Source: Xanthomonas sp. SI
Lineage (GTDB): Bacteria; Pseudomonadota; Gammaproteobacteria; Xanthomonadales; Xanthomonadaceae
Assembly (NCBI RefSeq): GCF_014236855.1
Contig: NZ_CP051261.1
Coordinates: forward strand, 806,001-870,000
DNA length: 64,000 nucleotides
Direction: 5' to 3'
The notes below the pieces were generated by a model. It made no database searches. It was given only the letters and a program-made list of their open reading frames with translations, and was not told the origin of the DNA. The position numbers and the translations under genes are program-made. Shown piece by piece: positions 16,589 to 26,901 of this stretch (position 1 is its first letter; every line of letters starts with the position of its first letter).

Positions 16589-18838
16589 TCAATGCTCCGC
16601 TTGCAACCAGAGGGTGGACAGCGGCGGCAAGGTCAGCGCCAGCGATTGCGCATGCCCGTGCATCGGCTGCGCGACGCTGCGCAAGGCGCCGCCGTTGCCC
16701 TGGTTGGAGCCGCCGTAATGGCCGCTGTCGGTGTTGAGGATTTCGCGCCACAACCCGCCGCGCGGCACGCCGAGGCGGTAGTCGTGGTGCACGTTCGGGG
16801 TGAAGTTGCTCACCGCCAGCAGCGGCGGCGCGCCGCCGGCGCGATCGTGGCGCACGAAGGCGAACACGCTGTTGCGATGATCGTCGGCCACGCTCCATTC
16901 GAAGCCTTCCGCCGCGCGATCGCTGCGGTACAGCGCCGGCAATGCGCGCAGCTGCCGGTTGAGGTCGCCGACCAGCCGCGCCACGCCGCGATGCTCCGGG
17001 CGCTGCGCCTGCGCCCAGTCCAGCGCGCGGTCGTGGTCCCATTCCTGCCACTGCCCGAACTCGCCGCCCATGAACAGCAGCTTGCGTCCCGGATGCGCCC
17101 ACATGAAGGCCAGATAGGCGCGCAGGTTGGCGAAGCGTTGCCAGGTGTCGCCGGGCATCTTCGCCAGCAGCGAGCCCTTGCCGTGCACCACTTCGTCGTG
17201 CGACAGCGGCAGCACGAAGTGCTCGGAGAACGCGTACACCAGGCCGAAGCTCATCTCGCTGTGGTGGTGCTGGCGGTGGATCGGGTCGCGCCGCATGTAG
17301 CTCAGCGTGTCGTGCATCCAGCCCATGTTCCACTTGTGGCTGAAACCCAGCCCGCCCTGTTCCGGCGGCGCGGTCACGCCCGGCCAGGCGGTGGATTCCT
17401 CGGCGATCACCCGCACCCCGGGGAAGCGTTGCGCGATCTCGGCGTTGAGCCGGCGCAGGAACGCGATCGCCTCCAGGTTCTCGCGCCCGCCCTGGGCGTT
17501 GGGTACCCATTCGCCCTCGTTGCGGCCGTAGTCGCGGTACAGCATCGCCGCCACCGCATCCACGCGCAGGCCGTCGACGTGGAAGCGCTCGATCCATTCC
17601 AGCGCGCTGCCGATCAGGTAGGCGACCACTTCGGCGCGGCCGTAGTTGTAGATCAGCGTGTTCCACTCGCGATGCACGCCTTCGCGCGGATCGGCGTGTT
17701 CGTACAGTGCGGTGCCGTCGAAGCGCTGCAGGCCATGCGCGTCGTCGGGAAAGTGCGCGCCGACCCAGTCCAGGATCACCCCGATCCCGGCCTGGTGGCA
17801 GGCATCGACGAAGCGCGCGAAACCGTCCGCGTCGCCATGCCGCGCGGTCGGCGCGAACAGGCCCAGCGGCTGGTAGCCCCAGGAGCCGCCGAACGGATAT
17901 TCGGTGATCGGCAGCAGTTCGATATGGGTGAAGCCCAGTTCCTGCACGTACGGGATCAGCTGCGCGGCCAGCGCGTCCCACTGCAGCGGCTGGCCGTGCG
18001 CGTCGTGGCGCCAGGAGCCGGCGTGCAGCTCGTAGATGCTCATCGGCTGCGCGGCGCCGGCGCGCGTTTCGCGCTGCGCCAGCCAGGCCGAATCGTGCCA
18101 GGCGAAGTCGGCGGCGCTGGGCACCACCGAGGCGGTATCCGGTGCGCGCGTGCTGTGGCGGGCGACCGGGTCGGCCTTGCGCGGCAGCGGCGTGCCGTCG
18201 GCGTCCAGGATCTCGTATTGGTAGTGCTCGCCGCCGCGCAGCCCCGGCACGAACAGTTCCCAGACGCCGGCCTGGCGATGCAGACGCAGCGGATGGCGGC
18301 GGCCGTCCCAGCCGTTGAAGTCGCCGACCAGCGCGACCCGCCGCGCATGCGGCGCCCACACCGCGAAGCGCACCCCGTCGACCGTGCCGATACGGGTGTG
18401 GTGCGCGCCCAGCGCGGTGCGCAGCGCGGCGCCATCGCCCTCGGCCATGCCTTGCAGCCAGGCCTCGTCCAGCACCGGGCCGAACGCGTACGGATCGTCG
18501 ATTTCCTGCACCGCGTCCGGCCACACGATGCGCAGCCGATAGGCTGTCGTGGTCTTCAGTTCGCCTTCGAATACGCTCTCGGCCTCCGGGTGCGCGCGCA
18601 TCCGTGCCACCAGTTTGCCGTTGCCGTCGAGCAGGCCCAGCGCGTCGGCGCCTGGCACCAGCGCGCGCACCCGGAGCACGCCGTCGTCGCCGGCGTGCGG
18701 GCCCAGCCAGGCGAACGCGTCCACCGCGTCGCCGCGCGCCAGCGCCTGCAGGGCGAGGCGTTCGCGCTCGTCGTTCGCCGCTTCCAGCGGCGCGTCCCAC
18801 ACCGGGATCGCGTCCGGCGCCTGTTCCCGTTCGCTCAT
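16589..18838 (-). CDS. glgB: 1,4-alpha-glucan branching enzyme
   Basis: 749 residues, the usual length of long GlgB with two N-terminal modules. It introduces alpha-1,6 branches into glycogen. Residues 1-110 form the extra N1 module, then a CBM48 domain ([20 protein letters not shown]) and a GH13 barrel. Catalytic motifs are [18 protein letters not shown] (nucleophile Asp), [13 protein letters not shown] (Glu) and [15 protein letters not shown] (Asp). The ATG overlaps the glgA stop (ATGA), giving tight coupling of chain synthesis and branching. The end is WLQAEH, and treZ begins immediately after. Confidence 0.97.
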   Translation of the reverse strand: MSEREQAPDAIPVWDAPLEAANDERERLALQALARGDAVDAFAWLGPHAGDDGVLRVRALVPGADALGLLDGNGKLVARMRAHPEAESVFEGELKTTTAYRLRIVWPDAVQEIDDPYAFGPVLDEAWLQGMAEGDGAALRTALGAHHTRIGTVDGVRFAVWAPHARRVALVGDFNGWDGRRHPLRLHRQAGVWELFVPGLRGGEHYQYEILDADGTPLPRKADPVARHSTRAPDTASVVPSAADFAWHDSAWLAQRETRAGAAQPMSIYELHAGSWRHDAHGQPLQWDALAAQLIPYVQELGFTHIELLPITEYPFGGSWGYQPLGLFAPTARHGDADGFARFVDACHQAGIGVILDWVGAHFPDDAHGLQRFDGTALYEHADPREGVHREWNTLIYNYGRAEVVAYLIGSALEWIERFHVDGLRVDAVAAMLYRDYGRNEGEWVPNAQGGRENLEAIAFLRRLNAEIAQRFPGVRVIAEESTAWPGVTAPPEQGGLGFSHKWNMGWMHDTLSYMRRDPIHRQHHHSEMSFGLVYAFSEHFVLPLSHDEVVHGKGSLLAKMPGDTWQRFANLRAYLAFMWAHPGRKLLFMGGEFGQWQEWDHDRALDWAQAQRPEHRGVARLVGDLNRQLRALPALYRSDRAAEGFEWSVADDHRNSVFAFVRHDRAGGAPPLLAVSNFTPNVHHDYRLGVPRGGLWREILNTDSGHYGGSNQGNGGALRSVAQPMHGHAQSLALTLPPLSTLWLQAEH

Positions 18839-20406
18839 GCCACCGCCGGCGACAGCGGAGCAGTGCGGTCGTACAGGGCCATGTACTTGCGCCCGGCCAG
18901 ATCCCAACCGCTGGGCCGCAGCATCGCCGCGCGGCGCATCGCCTGCAGCAGACCGGGCAGGCGGAAGGTGCGGAACACCCGCTGCAGGCAGCGGCGCAGG
19001 CCATCGGCGGACGGCTCCTCGAACAGGAAGCCGGTCACGCCATCGTCCACGGTATCGATCAGGCCGCCGGTGGCGTGCGCGATCGGCAGGCTTCCGAAAC
19101 GCTGCGCATACATCTGGCTCAGCCCGCACGGTTCGAAGCGCGACGGCATCAGCAGGAAGTCCGAACCGGCGAACATGCGCCGTGCCAGGCGCTCTTCGAA
19201 GCCGATATGGGCGCCGACATGGCCGGGGAAGCGCCGCGCCAGCGCCGCCACCGCCTGCTCGATCTGCGGCTCGCCGCCACCGATCACCACGATCTGGCCG
19301 CCGGCGGCGACGATCTGCGGCGCCACCTCGCAGATCATGTCCAGGCCTTTCTGGTGCACCAGCCGCGACACCACCGCGAACAACGGGCCGTCGCTGTCGA
19401 TCAGGCCGAACGCGCGACGCACCTGGGCCGCGTTCTCGCGCTTGCCCTGGACCTGGTCGATGCCGAAATGGGTATGCAGGTGATCGTCGGTCCGCGGGTC
19501 CCAGCTGGCGTCGATGCCGTTGACGATGCCGCTGAGGCGGCCGCTGGCGGCATGCCGGGCCAGCAGCGTGTCCAGGCCGCAGCCCTGCGCCGGGCCGGTG
19601 ATCTGCGCGGCGTAGCTGACGCTGACCGTGTTGACGTGGTCGGCGTGGACGATGCCGGCGCGCAGGAACGACATCTGCCCGTAGAACTCCAGATCCTGCA
19701 GGCCGTTGTCGGGGATGCCCAGCGTGCTGGCCATCGCGTACGGGAACAGGCCCTGGTAGGCCAGGTTGTGGATGGTCAGCAGGCACGGCGTGCGCCCGCC
19801 GGACCAGCGCACGTAGGCGGCGGCCAGCGCGCACGGCCAGTCGTTGAGGTGCAGCAGGTCCGGATTCCAGTCCAGCCCGGCGCGGCCGCCGGCGATCTGC
19901 GCGGCGGCGTGCGACAGCGTGGCGAAGCGCAGCGCGTTGTCTTCCCAGTCGCGGCCTTCGCTGGACACGTAGGGCGAACCCTGGCGCTCGAACAGCTGCG
20001 GGCACAGCAGCACGTACACGCACAGTCCGTCGGGGCGGTCCGCGCGGCCCAGCGCGCAGGCCGGCAGCCCGGCGTGCGCGGCGATGTGGCCGACGATCTC
20101 CAGCGGACCGGTCTTGCGCAGCACCGCCGGGTAGCCGGGGATCAGCACGCGGATGTCGCAGCTGCCGCGCAGCGCGCGCGGCAGCGCCGCGGCGACGTCG
20201 CCCAGGCCGCCGGCCTTGATGAAGTCGGCCATTTCCGAGGTCACGAACAGGCTGGCGCGGCGCGGCGCCGGCTGCAGCTTGACGGTGACTTCGGCGGTGC
20301 GGATGAAGCGTCCGCGCGCATCGCGGTGGCGGCGCCGGGGCGCGCGCAGGACCGGGTGGGTGTCGCGTTGTCTATCGGGCAGATCGGCGGGCGGGGGAGG
20401 CGACAT
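18835..20406 (-). CDS. glgA: Glycogen synthase (ADP-glucose type)
   Basis: About 523 residues from the ATG at 20406. It is a GT5 glycosyltransferase that elongates glycogen from ADP-glucose. The ADP-glucose motif [16 protein letters not shown] is near residue 60, the second half has [12 protein letters not shown], and the C-terminal donor site reads [20 protein letters not shown] then GGLIDTV. Most GlgA proteins begin a few residues before [10 protein letters not shown]; here about 50 Pro/Arg-rich residues precede it. The start is therefore uncertain: GTG at 20439, ATG at 20406 or an internal GTG are all possible, and none has a strong ribosome site. glgC is not in the window, so ADP-glucose must be made from elsewhere. 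Confidence 0.94.
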   Translation of the reverse strand: MSPPPPADLPDRQRDTHPVLRAPRRRHRDARGRFIRTAEVTVKLQPAPRRASLFVTSEMADFIKAGGLGDVAAALPRALRGSCDIRVLIPGYPAVLRKTGPLEIVGHIAAHAGLPACALGRADRPDGLCVYVLLCPQLFERQGSPYVSSEGRDWEDNALRFATLSHAAAQIAGGRAGLDWNPDLLHLNDWPCALAAAYVRWSGGRTPCLLTIHNLAYQGLFPYAMASTLGIPDNGLQDLEFYGQMSFLRAGIVHADHVNTVSVSYAAQITGPAQGCGLDTLLARHAASGRLSGIVNGIDASWDPRTDDHLHTHFGIDQVQGKRENAAQVRRAFGLIDSDGPLFAVVSRLVHQKGLDMICEVAPQIVAAGGQIVVIGGGEPQIEQAVAALARRFPGHVGAHIGFEERLARRMFAGSDFLLMPSRFEPCGLSQMYAQRFGSLPIAHATGGLIDTVDDGVTGFLFEEPSADGLRRCLQRVFRTFRLPGLLQAMRRAAMLRPSGWDLAGRKYMALYDRTAPLSPAVA

Positions 20407-20439
20407 TGGCGATTCCGTCGGGGAGGGGGGGACGGGCAC

Positions 20440-20755
20440 ACGGAAAACGACTGCCGTCGCGTGTCCGCAGCGGGCGCGCGACGTGAAACCGGAAAAAAGA
20501 GGGGCGGCACAACCCAGCGGGTCAGCTCCTCTTCAGTAATGTACGAACGCAGCGATAAAAGGGGCGTGAAGCGCGTGGCTTGTCTACGCTGCGCCCGCCG
20601 CGTTACCGCATAGTGATTTCGCCGCAATACAGTGGGTTAGACCCGCACAGCCGATGAACCGTTTAGTTTCCTTTTCGGTGCCGCCGTCCGCCACGCCGCC
20701 CGGCATGAATGCGCAGGTTGCGCTGTCTTCATCGGGCCTGTGCTGCAATGCCGGC
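20440..20755. other. glgA leader / intergenic region
   Basis: This gap between glgA (minus) and a small hypothetical gene (plus) has lower GC than its surroundings. It should hold the promoter of the long glycogen/trehalose operon. The only structure I can point to is the terminator-like element at 20491-20536; no clear -35/-10 pair stands out. Confidence 0.4.
20491..20536 (-). terminator. Terminator-like element upstream of glgA
   Basis: Read on the minus strand: GAGG, a nested ACCC-GCT-GGGT hairpin, then CCCCTC followed by TTTTTT. It lies 85-130 bp before the glgA ATG. It could be a transcription attenuator in the operon leader or the end of an upstream transcript. The outer pairing is short, so confidence is limited. 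Confidence 0.35.
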
Positions 20756-21001
20756 ATGAACCAACCGGACCCAAGGATGCGACGCGAGCTGGACGGCTTC
20801 GTACTGGATGCCGTCCTCGCCGCGGCGCCGGACGGCGTGCTGCTGCCACAGATCCGCATCTCGGACGCGCAGGGCGCGGTGTTGAGCCGGCATGCGTTCG
20901 ATGGCGTGTACTTCGGCGATGTTCGCGCAGGGGAGCACTTCGTCGCCGAACGTCTGGCGGCGATCCGTTCGGCGCAGTATGGGAAATTGGTGTTCGGCTG
21001 A
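20756..21001 (+). CDS. Hypothetical small protein
   Basis: 81 residues from the ATG of MNQPDPRMRRELDGF. The same frame can also be read from 20654. Codon use is GC-rich at third positions, so the frame is probably real. The protein is soluble and mildly acidic (VLDAVLAAAPDGVLLPQIRI, then YFGDVRAGEHFVAERLAAIR). No domain is recognised. It is convergent with the response regulator gene 50 bp further on. Confidence 0.55.
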   Translation: MNQPDPRMRRELDGFVLDAVLAAAPDGVLLPQIRISDAQGAVLSRHAFDGVYFGDVRAGEHFVAERLAAIRSAQYGKLVFG

Positions 21002-21052
21002 GCTGCGGCGTGCTGTCCGCAGCACCGGCTCAGGCGGTGCATCGGCCTTCCG

Positions 21053-21427
21053 TCAGTGCGCTGGCTGTAGGCGCTGCAGTGCCGCCAGCAAGCCGGCATG
21101 GCTGTAGGGTTTGGGCAAGAAGCCGGTATGCGTCGGCAGCGCGGCGGTATCGGGATGTTTCATGCCGGAGGTGAGCAGGGCCGGGATCGTGACCGCGCGC
21201 CGGCGCAGCTCGCGCACCATGGTCACGCCGTCGCAGCCGGGCATCTGCACGTCGCTGAAGATCAGGTCGACATCGGGATCCTGTTCGAGCAAGGCGAGCG
21301 CCTCGCGGGCGGTGCCGGCGGACAAGACCCGATAGCCGTCGGCGTCGAGCATCATCCGAGCCAGTTCGCGAATCGTCTGGTCATCCTCAACCAAAAGAAT
21401 GGTGGTGAGGGCGCAAGTGCCACGCAT
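21053..21427 (-). CDS. Single-domain response regulator
   Basis: 124 residues: a receiver domain only, with no output domain. Conserved residues are visible: the acidic pair VEDD near 14-16, the phosphoacceptor D59 in LIFSDVQMPGCDG, Ser/Thr in LLTSGM, and the Lys of LPKPYS near 103. It probably acts by protein contact, as CheY-like proteins do. It is divergent from a PAS-histidine kinase 82 bp away, which is its natural partner. The ATG start at 21427 gives MRGTCALTTILLVEDD. Confidence 0.9.
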   Translation of the reverse strand: MRGTCALTTILLVEDDQTIRELARMMLDADGYRVLSAGTAREALALLEQDPDVDLIFSDVQMPGCDGVTMVRELRRRAVTIPALLTSGMKHPDTAALPTHTGFLPKPYSHAGLLAALQRLQPAH

Positions 21428-21509
21428 AATGCTGATACCGCCGCGTTTTCAATACCGGCAGCTTCACGATTCAGCAGTGAAGCGCTGGTGACGCTGCGGT
21501 GATGCCGAT

Positions 21510-22835
21510 ATGCTCGACCCACTCATCGCGAGACCCCGCTTGTCCACTCACGCCCGCTATCGACAGATCGTCGAACTCTCGCACGACTGCATCAAGGAGA
21601 TCGGCCGCGACGGTGTCGTGCGTTCGATCAACACGCGCGGCCTGCGCCTGCTCGGTGCGGCCGAGCCCAAGCATGTCGTCGGCCGCGTCTGGCAGGATCT
21701 GTGGCCGGAGGAGATGCGGCCGCTCGCGGAAGCGGCGTTCGCCGCGGCCTTGCGCAACGAGCAGTACGAATTCTGGGCGCAGCGCGAAACCTTCGACGGC
21801 CGGCCACGCTGGTGGCACGTGCAGGCCAGCCCGCTGACCAACGTCGATGCCGAAGTGGAAAGCGTGCTGGTGATCAGCCGCGACGTCACCCAGCATCGCC
21901 AGATCGAGGAGGCCCTGCGCACCCTGGGCGATCTGCCGCAGGCCGGCGCCGGCGCACCGGCGCAGGTCGTCGGCGAGATGCTGGGACAGCAGTTGCAGGC
22001 CGAGCACATCGAGCTGCGCGGGCAGCTGGACATCGCCCTGGCCGCGCAGCGCGTCGCCGAGCGGGCCATGACCCAGGCGCAGAAGGGCGAGGCGATCGGG
22101 CAGATGCTGGCCGGCATCGTCCACGACTTCAACAACATGCTGCAGACCGCGATGACCTCGGTGAGCATGGTCGCCGAGCATCCGCAGCGCCTGCAGCCGG
22201 ACCAGCGCAAGCTGCTCGGCATCGCCGGCGAGGCGCTGCAACACGGCGCGCGGATGACCCGGCGCCTGCTCGGCTTCGCGCGTGCGCACCCGGTCAAGCC
22301 GCAGTGGCTGGATCTGTGCGAGGTGGTCGCGCACATGCAGCCGCTGCTGGCGCAGGCCTTGGGCGGCGAAATGAAGCTGCAACTGACCAGCCTGGCCGGC
22401 GGCGCCACCACCTATGCCGACCGCAGCTCGGTCGAGCAGGCGGTGCTGAACCTGGCCTTGAACGCACGCGACGCCTGCCAATCCGGCGACGTGGTGTCGA
22501 TCCGCTGCGGCAGCCTGCAGGTACCGCCTGGGCAGGCGGCGGCGATGCGCCAGCCGGGCCGCTACGTGACCCTGTCGGTCAGCGATCAGGGCGAGGGCAT
22601 GTCCGAGGACACCAAGTCGCGGCTGTTCGAGGCCTATTTCACCACCAAGCCCGAGGGCAAGGGCACCGGCCTGGGCCTGGCCCAGGTCTACGGCCTGGTG
22701 CGCCAGGCCGGCGGCTTCGTCGACGTGGACTCCGAACTGGGACGTGGCACCACCATCACCCTGGCGTTCCCGTACGTCGCCGAAGCGCCGCCGGGCGAGG
22801 GCGGCGACAGCGCCGCGCTGCCGGCACCGGCCTGA
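21510..22835 (+). CDS. PAS-domain sensor histidine kinase
   Basis: 441 residues, cytoplasmic, with no transmembrane segment. A PAS domain covers about residues 15-130 (RYRQIVELSHDCIKEIGRDG; VLVISRDVTQHRQIEEALRT). A helical linker and the dimerisation/phosphoacceptor helix follow, with H205 in GIVHDFNNMLQ. The ATPase domain shows the N box NLALNARDAC, DQGEGMSED, the F box FEAYFTTK and GTGLGLAQVYG. The HDFNN form is typical of PAS kinases whose phosphate goes to a separate or fused receiver. The stand-alone receiver encoded divergently next door is the likely acceptor. It ends 9 bp from the convergent isochorismatase gene. Confidence 0.92.
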   Translation: MLDPLIARPRLSTHARYRQIVELSHDCIKEIGRDGVVRSINTRGLRLLGAAEPKHVVGRVWQDLWPEEMRPLAEAAFAAALRNEQYEFWAQRETFDGRPRWWHVQASPLTNVDAEVESVLVISRDVTQHRQIEEALRTLGDLPQAGAGAPAQVVGEMLGQQLQAEHIELRGQLDIALAAQRVAERAMTQAQKGEAIGQMLAGIVHDFNNMLQTAMTSVSMVAEHPQRLQPDQRKLLGIAGEALQHGARMTRRLLGFARAHPVKPQWLDLCEVVAHMQPLLAQALGGEMKLQLTSLAGGATTYADRSSVEQAVLNLALNARDACQSGDVVSIRCGSLQVPPGQAAAMRQPGRYVTLSVSDQGEGMSEDTKSRLFEAYFTTKPEGKGTGLGLAQVYGLVRQAGGFVDVDSELGRGTTITLAFPYVAEAPPGEGGDSAALPAPA

Positions 22836-22844
22836 GCCGCCGCC

Positions 22845-23384
22845 TCAGCGCGCCGGCAGGCGCTCGCTCAGGCTGACCGCGAATGCCTCGTGCAGCAGCC
22901 GCAATGCGCGCTGCTGCCGCGCCGCGCCGAACGTGGCGCAACACGACGGCGGCATCTGCACCTGGAACTCGCGCATCCGCGCATCGACCGCCGTCGCCAG
23001 CAGGCAGGCGTCGGTGGCCACGCCGGTGACCACAATGCGGGTCACGCGCAACTGCGCCAACAGGATCTGCAGCGCCGAGTCCAGGAACGCCGAGTGCTTG
23101 GGCTTGAGCACGTAATAGTCCTGCGGTTGCGGCGCCAGCAGTTCGGCGATCTTCGCGCCGCGCTGCGCCGGATCGGCGCACAGCCGCCACAGGCCTTCGA
23201 AATCGGTCTGCCAGTCGGCGAAGTTGTCGTTGGCGAACAGCACCGGCCAGCCGCGGCGGTGGAACCGCGCGCGCAGCGCCGCAATGCGCCCGGCCACCGG
23301 CAGCGCCGCCCTGGCCAGGCGCGCGCCGTCGGGGAAATCGAAGCGGCTGATCATGTCCACGATCAGCAGCGCCGGCCGGTTCAT
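22845..23384 (-). CDS. Isochorismatase-family cysteine hydrolase
   Basis: 179 residues. The catalytic triad of the family is present: D10 (LLIVDMISRFDFP), the Lys of LKPKHSAFLDS and the Cys of GVATDACLLATA. Typical substrates are amides such as nicotinamide or other small amides; which one applies here cannot be told. The ATG overlaps the stop of the upstream PQ-loop membrane protein (ATGA), so the two are co-translated. Confidence 0.88.
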   Translation of the reverse strand: MNRPALLIVDMISRFDFPDGARLARAALPVAGRIAALRARFHRRGWPVLFANDNFADWQTDFEGLWRLCADPAQRGAKIAELLAPQPQDYYVLKPKHSAFLDSALQILLAQLRVTRIVVTGVATDACLLATAVDARMREFQVQMPPSCCATFGAARQQRALRLLHEAFAVSLSERLPAR

Positions 23385-23662
23385 GGCGCCCGCCCGCGCT
23401 GCAGGCGCCGCCGCTTCAGCGTCTGCAGCAGCTGTCCGGCCACGGCGGTCAGCAGCACCAGCGTATTGGTGGTCACGAACACGTAATTGCGCAGCGCCAG
23501 GCTGTAGACGACGAACAGCAACGAAGCGCCGATCTGGCCGGCGAACAGCCAGGCCGACACCGCCTGCAGGTCGGGCGCACGCCACTGCGTGTGGATCTGC
23601 CGCAGCAGGGTCGCCACCAGCAGCAGTGTCGCTGCCCAGCCGATCAGGTCCATCGGGTTCAT
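23381..23662 (-). CDS. Small PQ-loop / SemiSWEET-like membrane protein
   Basis: 93 residues with three hydrophobic helices (LIGWAATLLLVATLLRQI; AWLFAGQIGASLLFVVYSLA; TNTLVLLTAVAGQLLQTL). Size and topology fit a half-SWEET or PQ-loop repeat protein; family members move sugars or small metabolites as dimers. A very good ribosome site (AGGAGG, 23668-23673) supports this start. It is translationally coupled to the isochorismatase. Substrate unknown. Confidence 0.75.
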   Translation of the reverse strand: MNPMDLIGWAATLLLVATLLRQIHTQWRAPDLQAVSAWLFAGQIGASLLFVVYSLALRNYVFVTTNTLVLLTAVAGQLLQTLKRRRLQRGRAP

Positions 23663-23936
23663 GCAGGCCTCCTGCGCGGGCGTGTCGCTGCGCCCCGCCG
23701 CAGCGATCGCGACTGCACCGGCATAGCGCCGCGACCGCTGCGCGGCCAGGCGGCCCGGCCGATGGCCGGTACCGCTGTCTGAAATGAGGGACGCATCTGC
23801 ACTGCCTCCTGCGGACCGCTTCCCATGTTCTCCGGGCGCGGTGAAACGCCGGTGAGCGGTATTTGTGCATGCGGTGAAACGCGGATCGGCGCCGGAATGG
23901 CTGAACGAACCTGCCGGCGGCAGCGTCGCCGCGCGC

Positions 23937-23966
23937 TTGGCCATCTTCGCGAAAGCTTACTATTTA
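23937..23966 (+). promoter_or_regulatory. Candidate promoter upstream of opgH
   Basis: TTGGCC, 18-bp spacer, TATTTA, inside a short AT-rich patch that stands out from the GC-rich surroundings. It lies about 45 bp before the AGGAGA site of the small leader frame and 170 bp before the opgH ATG. The 23663-24133 gap otherwise holds only this and the leader frame. Confidence 0.4.
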
Positions 23967-24011
23967 AGGTTTACAGTGGCGGCCGTATTTTGCCCGCCGA
24001 CAGGAGAGAAC

Positions 24012-24137
24012 GTGGGTACGAGTGGCAATCACAGCAAGACGGCGCCGCTAGTGGCGCCAGGATCCGCCGCGTCGCGCGCTTGCGCGGACGCATCGCCGCG
24101 TCGTGGCGCTGCCCGACGAGGCTGGCGGAACGCATGA
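24012..24137 (+). CDS. Possible leader peptide coupled to opgH
   Basis: A 41-codon frame begins at GTG 24012, 3 bp after a strong AGGAGA site. It ends with TGA overlapping the opgH ATG (ATGA). The translation ([18 protein letters not shown]...) matches nothing I know, and third positions are only moderately GC-rich. Because opgH itself has only a weak ribosome site, this frame may deliver ribosomes to it. Confidence 0.35.
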   Translation: MGTSGNHSKTAPLVAPGSAASRACADASPRRGAARRGWRNA

Positions 24138-26065
24138 GCATGGTCGCCCCCACACCGACCCTGCCCGATTCCGTTGTGCTCGATGCCGGCCATGCGGTGC
24201 TGCCGCCCGAGGCGCCGTTGCCGATGCCGGTGCAATCGCTGCGCCAGGGCAAATTGCGCAACAAGCGCCTGCCCAGCACCCCGCCCGGTATGTTCTGGCG
24301 GCGGCTGTACGTGTTCGGCAGCACCGCGCTGATGACCGCCTACGCCAGCGTGCTGATCGGCAAGGTGCTGCTGATCGGCGGGGTCAGCGTGCTCGAAGCG
24401 TGCCTGATGGCGCTGTTCATTCCGCTGTTCGCGTGGATCGCGTTTTCGTTCGTCAGTGCGCTGGCCGGATTCGTGACCCTGGTGTTCGGCGGCGGGCGCA
24501 AGCTCGGCATCGATCCGGACGCGCCGCTGCCGCTGGTGCGCAGCCGCACCGCCTTGCTGATGCCTACCTACAACGAAGATCCGCACCGGTTGATGGCCGG
24601 GCTGCAGGCGATCTACGAATCGGTCGAGGCCACCGGCCAGATCGCGCACTTCGATTTCTTCATCCTCAGCGACACCACGCGCGCCGCGGTCGGCGCCGAG
24701 GAAGAGCAGGTCTACGCCGAACTGGTCGAACGCACCGGTGGCCAGGGCCGCATCTACTACCGGCGCCGCGCCGACAACGCCGAGCGCAAGGCCGGCAACA
24801 TCGCCGACTGGGTGCGCCGCTTCGGCGGCGCCTACCCGCAGATGCTGATCCTGGACGCCGACAGCCTGATGACCGGCGAGACCATCGTGCGCCTGGTCGC
24901 GGGCATGGAAGACCATCCCGACGTCGGCCTGATCCAGACCCTGCCGGAAGTGGTCAACGGCAACAGCCTGTTCGCGCGCATGCAGCAGTTCGGCGGCCGC
25001 GTCTACGGCCCGGTGATCGCCTACGGCGTAGCCTGGTGGCACGGTTCGGAGAGCAACTACTGGGGCCACAACGCGGTGATGCGCACCCAGGCCTTCGCCG
25101 AACAGGCCGGCCTGCCGGCATTGCCCGGGCGCAAGCCGTTCGGCGGCCACGTGCTCAGCCACGATTTCGTCGAGGCGGCACTGATGCGCCGCGGCGGCTG
25201 GGCCACGCACATGGTGCCGTACCTGCAGGGCAGCTACGAAGAGGGCCCGCCGACGCTGACCGACCTGCTGGTGCGCGACCGCCGCTGGTGCCAGGGCAAC
25301 CTGCAGCACTCCAAGGTGGTGTTCGCGCGCGGCCTGCACTGGATCAGCCGCATGCACATGATGATCGGCATCGGCCATTACTTCACCGCGCCGATGTGGG
25401 GTTTGCTGATGCTGATCGGCATCGCGATCCCGCTGCAGAGCGGCGGCTTCGACCTGGTCGCCACGGTGGTGTCGCCGTTCTCGCCGGCGCGCTACTGGCA
25501 CCAGCAGGACTCGACCAGGGTGTTCTGGGTGTTCGCGGTGACCATGTTCGTGCTGCTGGCACCGAAGGTGCTGGGCTACTTCGCCATGCTGCTCAAACCC
25601 GAGGAGCGGCGCGGCTGCGGCGGGGCGCTGCGCGCGCTGCTGAGCATGCTGCTGGAAACCGTACTGGCGGCGCTGATGGCGCCGGTGGTGATGTACGTGC
25701 AGTCGCGCGGCGTGGCCGAGGTGCTGGCTGGCAAGGACTCGGGCTGGGACGCGCAGCAGCGCGACGACGGCCGCCTGTCGTGGCTGGCGTTGGCGCGCAG
25801 CTACGGCGGGCTCAGCGCGTTCGGGCTGCTGATGGGCGGGATGGCCTACGTGGTGTCGCCGTCGCTGGCGGCGTGGATGGCGCCGGTGGTGATCGGCATG
25901 GCGCTGGCGATTCCAGTGGTCGCGGTGAGTTCCTCGCGCGCGGCCGGGCTGTGGCTGCGCCAGCTGCGCATCCTGGCCATTCCCGAAGAGCAGAAGCCGC
26001 CAGCGGTGCTGCTGCGCGCGGGCGAATTGCGCCGCGCCGCCGCCGCCCGCCGCGCTGGCAGCTGA
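24134..26065 (+). CDS. opgH: Glucans biosynthesis glucosyltransferase H (HrpM/MdoH)
   Basis: 643 residues. It is an inner-membrane GT2 glycosyltransferase that makes the beta-glucan backbone of osmoregulated periplasmic glucans; in Xanthomonas the homologue is known as HrpM and is needed for pathogenicity. Two N-terminal membrane segments ([49 protein letters not shown]) precede the catalytic loop. That loop has [30 protein letters not shown] and the RRWCQGN (QxxRW-type) motif. Several C-terminal membrane helices follow. No opgG is adjacent. A second in-frame ATG at 24140 is also possible. Confidence 0.95.
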   Translation: MSMVAPTPTLPDSVVLDAGHAVLPPEAPLPMPVQSLRQGKLRNKRLPSTPPGMFWRRLYVFGSTALMTAYASVLIGKVLLIGGVSVLEACLMALFIPLFAWIAFSFVSALAGFVTLVFGGGRKLGIDPDAPLPLVRSRTALLMPTYNEDPHRLMAGLQAIYESVEATGQIAHFDFFILSDTTRAAVGAEEEQVYAELVERTGGQGRIYYRRRADNAERKAGNIADWVRRFGGAYPQMLILDADSLMTGETIVRLVAGMEDHPDVGLIQTLPEVVNGNSLFARMQQFGGRVYGPVIAYGVAWWHGSESNYWGHNAVMRTQAFAEQAGLPALPGRKPFGGHVLSHDFVEAALMRRGGWATHMVPYLQGSYEEGPPTLTDLLVRDRRWCQGNLQHSKVVFARGLHWISRMHMMIGIGHYFTAPMWGLLMLIGIAIPLQSGGFDLVATVVSPFSPARYWHQQDSTRVFWVFAVTMFVLLAPKVLGYFAMLLKPEERRGCGGALRALLSMLLETVLAALMAPVVMYVQSRGVAEVLAGKDSGWDAQQRDDGRLSWLALARSYGGLSAFGLLMGGMAYVVSPSLAAWMAPVVIGMALAIPVVAVSSSRAAGLWLRQLRILAIPEEQKPPAVLLRAGELRRAAAARRAGS

Positions 26066-26108
26066 CGCGGCAGGCATAATGCGCCCCATCTCGATGGGGA
26101 CTGCGCGC

Positions 26109-26774
26109 ATGCTGGAAACAGTGGAACACGAAACCGCCGCTTCGCCGGCATGGACCGTGCTGTGGTTGCACGGACTCGGCGCCGACGGCCACGACTTCGC
26201 GCCGCTGGTGCCGGAACTGCTGCGGCCGGGCTGGCCGGCGTTGCGCTTCGTGTTCCCGCATGCGCCGGTGCGCGCGGTGACGATCAACAACGGCGTGCGC
26301 ATGCGCGCCTGGTACGACATCGTCAGCCCGGATTTCTCCAACCGCGCCGACAGCGCCGGCGTCGCCGCATCGGTCGCCCAGGTCGAGGAATTGATCGCGC
26401 GCGAACATGTGCGCGGCGTGCCCGCCGAGCGCCTGCTGCTGGCCGGTTTCTCGCAGGGCGGGGCGATCACGCTGGCGACGGGGCTGCGCCGCGAACGGCC
26501 GCTGGCCGGGTTGATCGCCCTGTCCACCTACCTGCCGGAGGTGGCCGACGTGGCCCGCTGGCATGCGCCGGCGGCGCTGTCGCAGCCGCTGTTCATGGCC
26601 CACGGCCAGGGCGATCCGGTGATCCCGCAACCCTATGCCGAACAGACCGCACAGGCGCTGCAGGCGCTGGGCATGCCGGTGCAGTGGCAGCGCTATCCGA
26701 TGGCGCACCAGGTCTGCGCCGAAGAGATCGCCGATCTGCAAGACTGGATGAGCGCGCGCTTCGCCGCTGGCTGA
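26109..26774 (+). CDS. Carboxylesterase / phospholipase (alpha/beta hydrolase)
   Basis: 221 residues, a compact cytoplasmic serine hydrolase of the abhydrolase_2 (acyl-protein thioesterase/EstB) family. Motifs are WLHGLGADGHDFAP, the nucleophile S115 in LAGFSQGGAI, the Asp of HGQGDPVIP and the His of YPMAHQVC. Start codons at 26079, 26094 and 26109 are all in frame; 26109 gives the usual short lead before VLWLHGLG. A CATAAT box lies at 26075-26080. Substrate unknown; short-chain esters are typical. Confidence 0.9.
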   Translation: MLETVEHETAASPAWTVLWLHGLGADGHDFAPLVPELLRPGWPALRFVFPHAPVRAVTINNGVRMRAWYDIVSPDFSNRADSAGVAASVAQVEELIAREHVRGVPAERLLLAGFSQGGAITLATGLRRERPLAGLIALSTYLPEVADVARWHAPAALSQPLFMAHGQGDPVIPQPYAEQTAQALQALGMPVQWQRYPMAHQVCAEEIADLQDWMSARFAAG

Positions 26775-26901
26775 GGCGCGACCGCGGCGCCGGGCCGTGC
26801 GCCGGCCCCGCGGCCACGGGCGCTGCGGCGCGGATGACGGCCCGCCAGCGGCGGGGCTACTATGCGGCGAGACCGCGCTCCAGCCCATTGAGGTGACGTA
26901 C

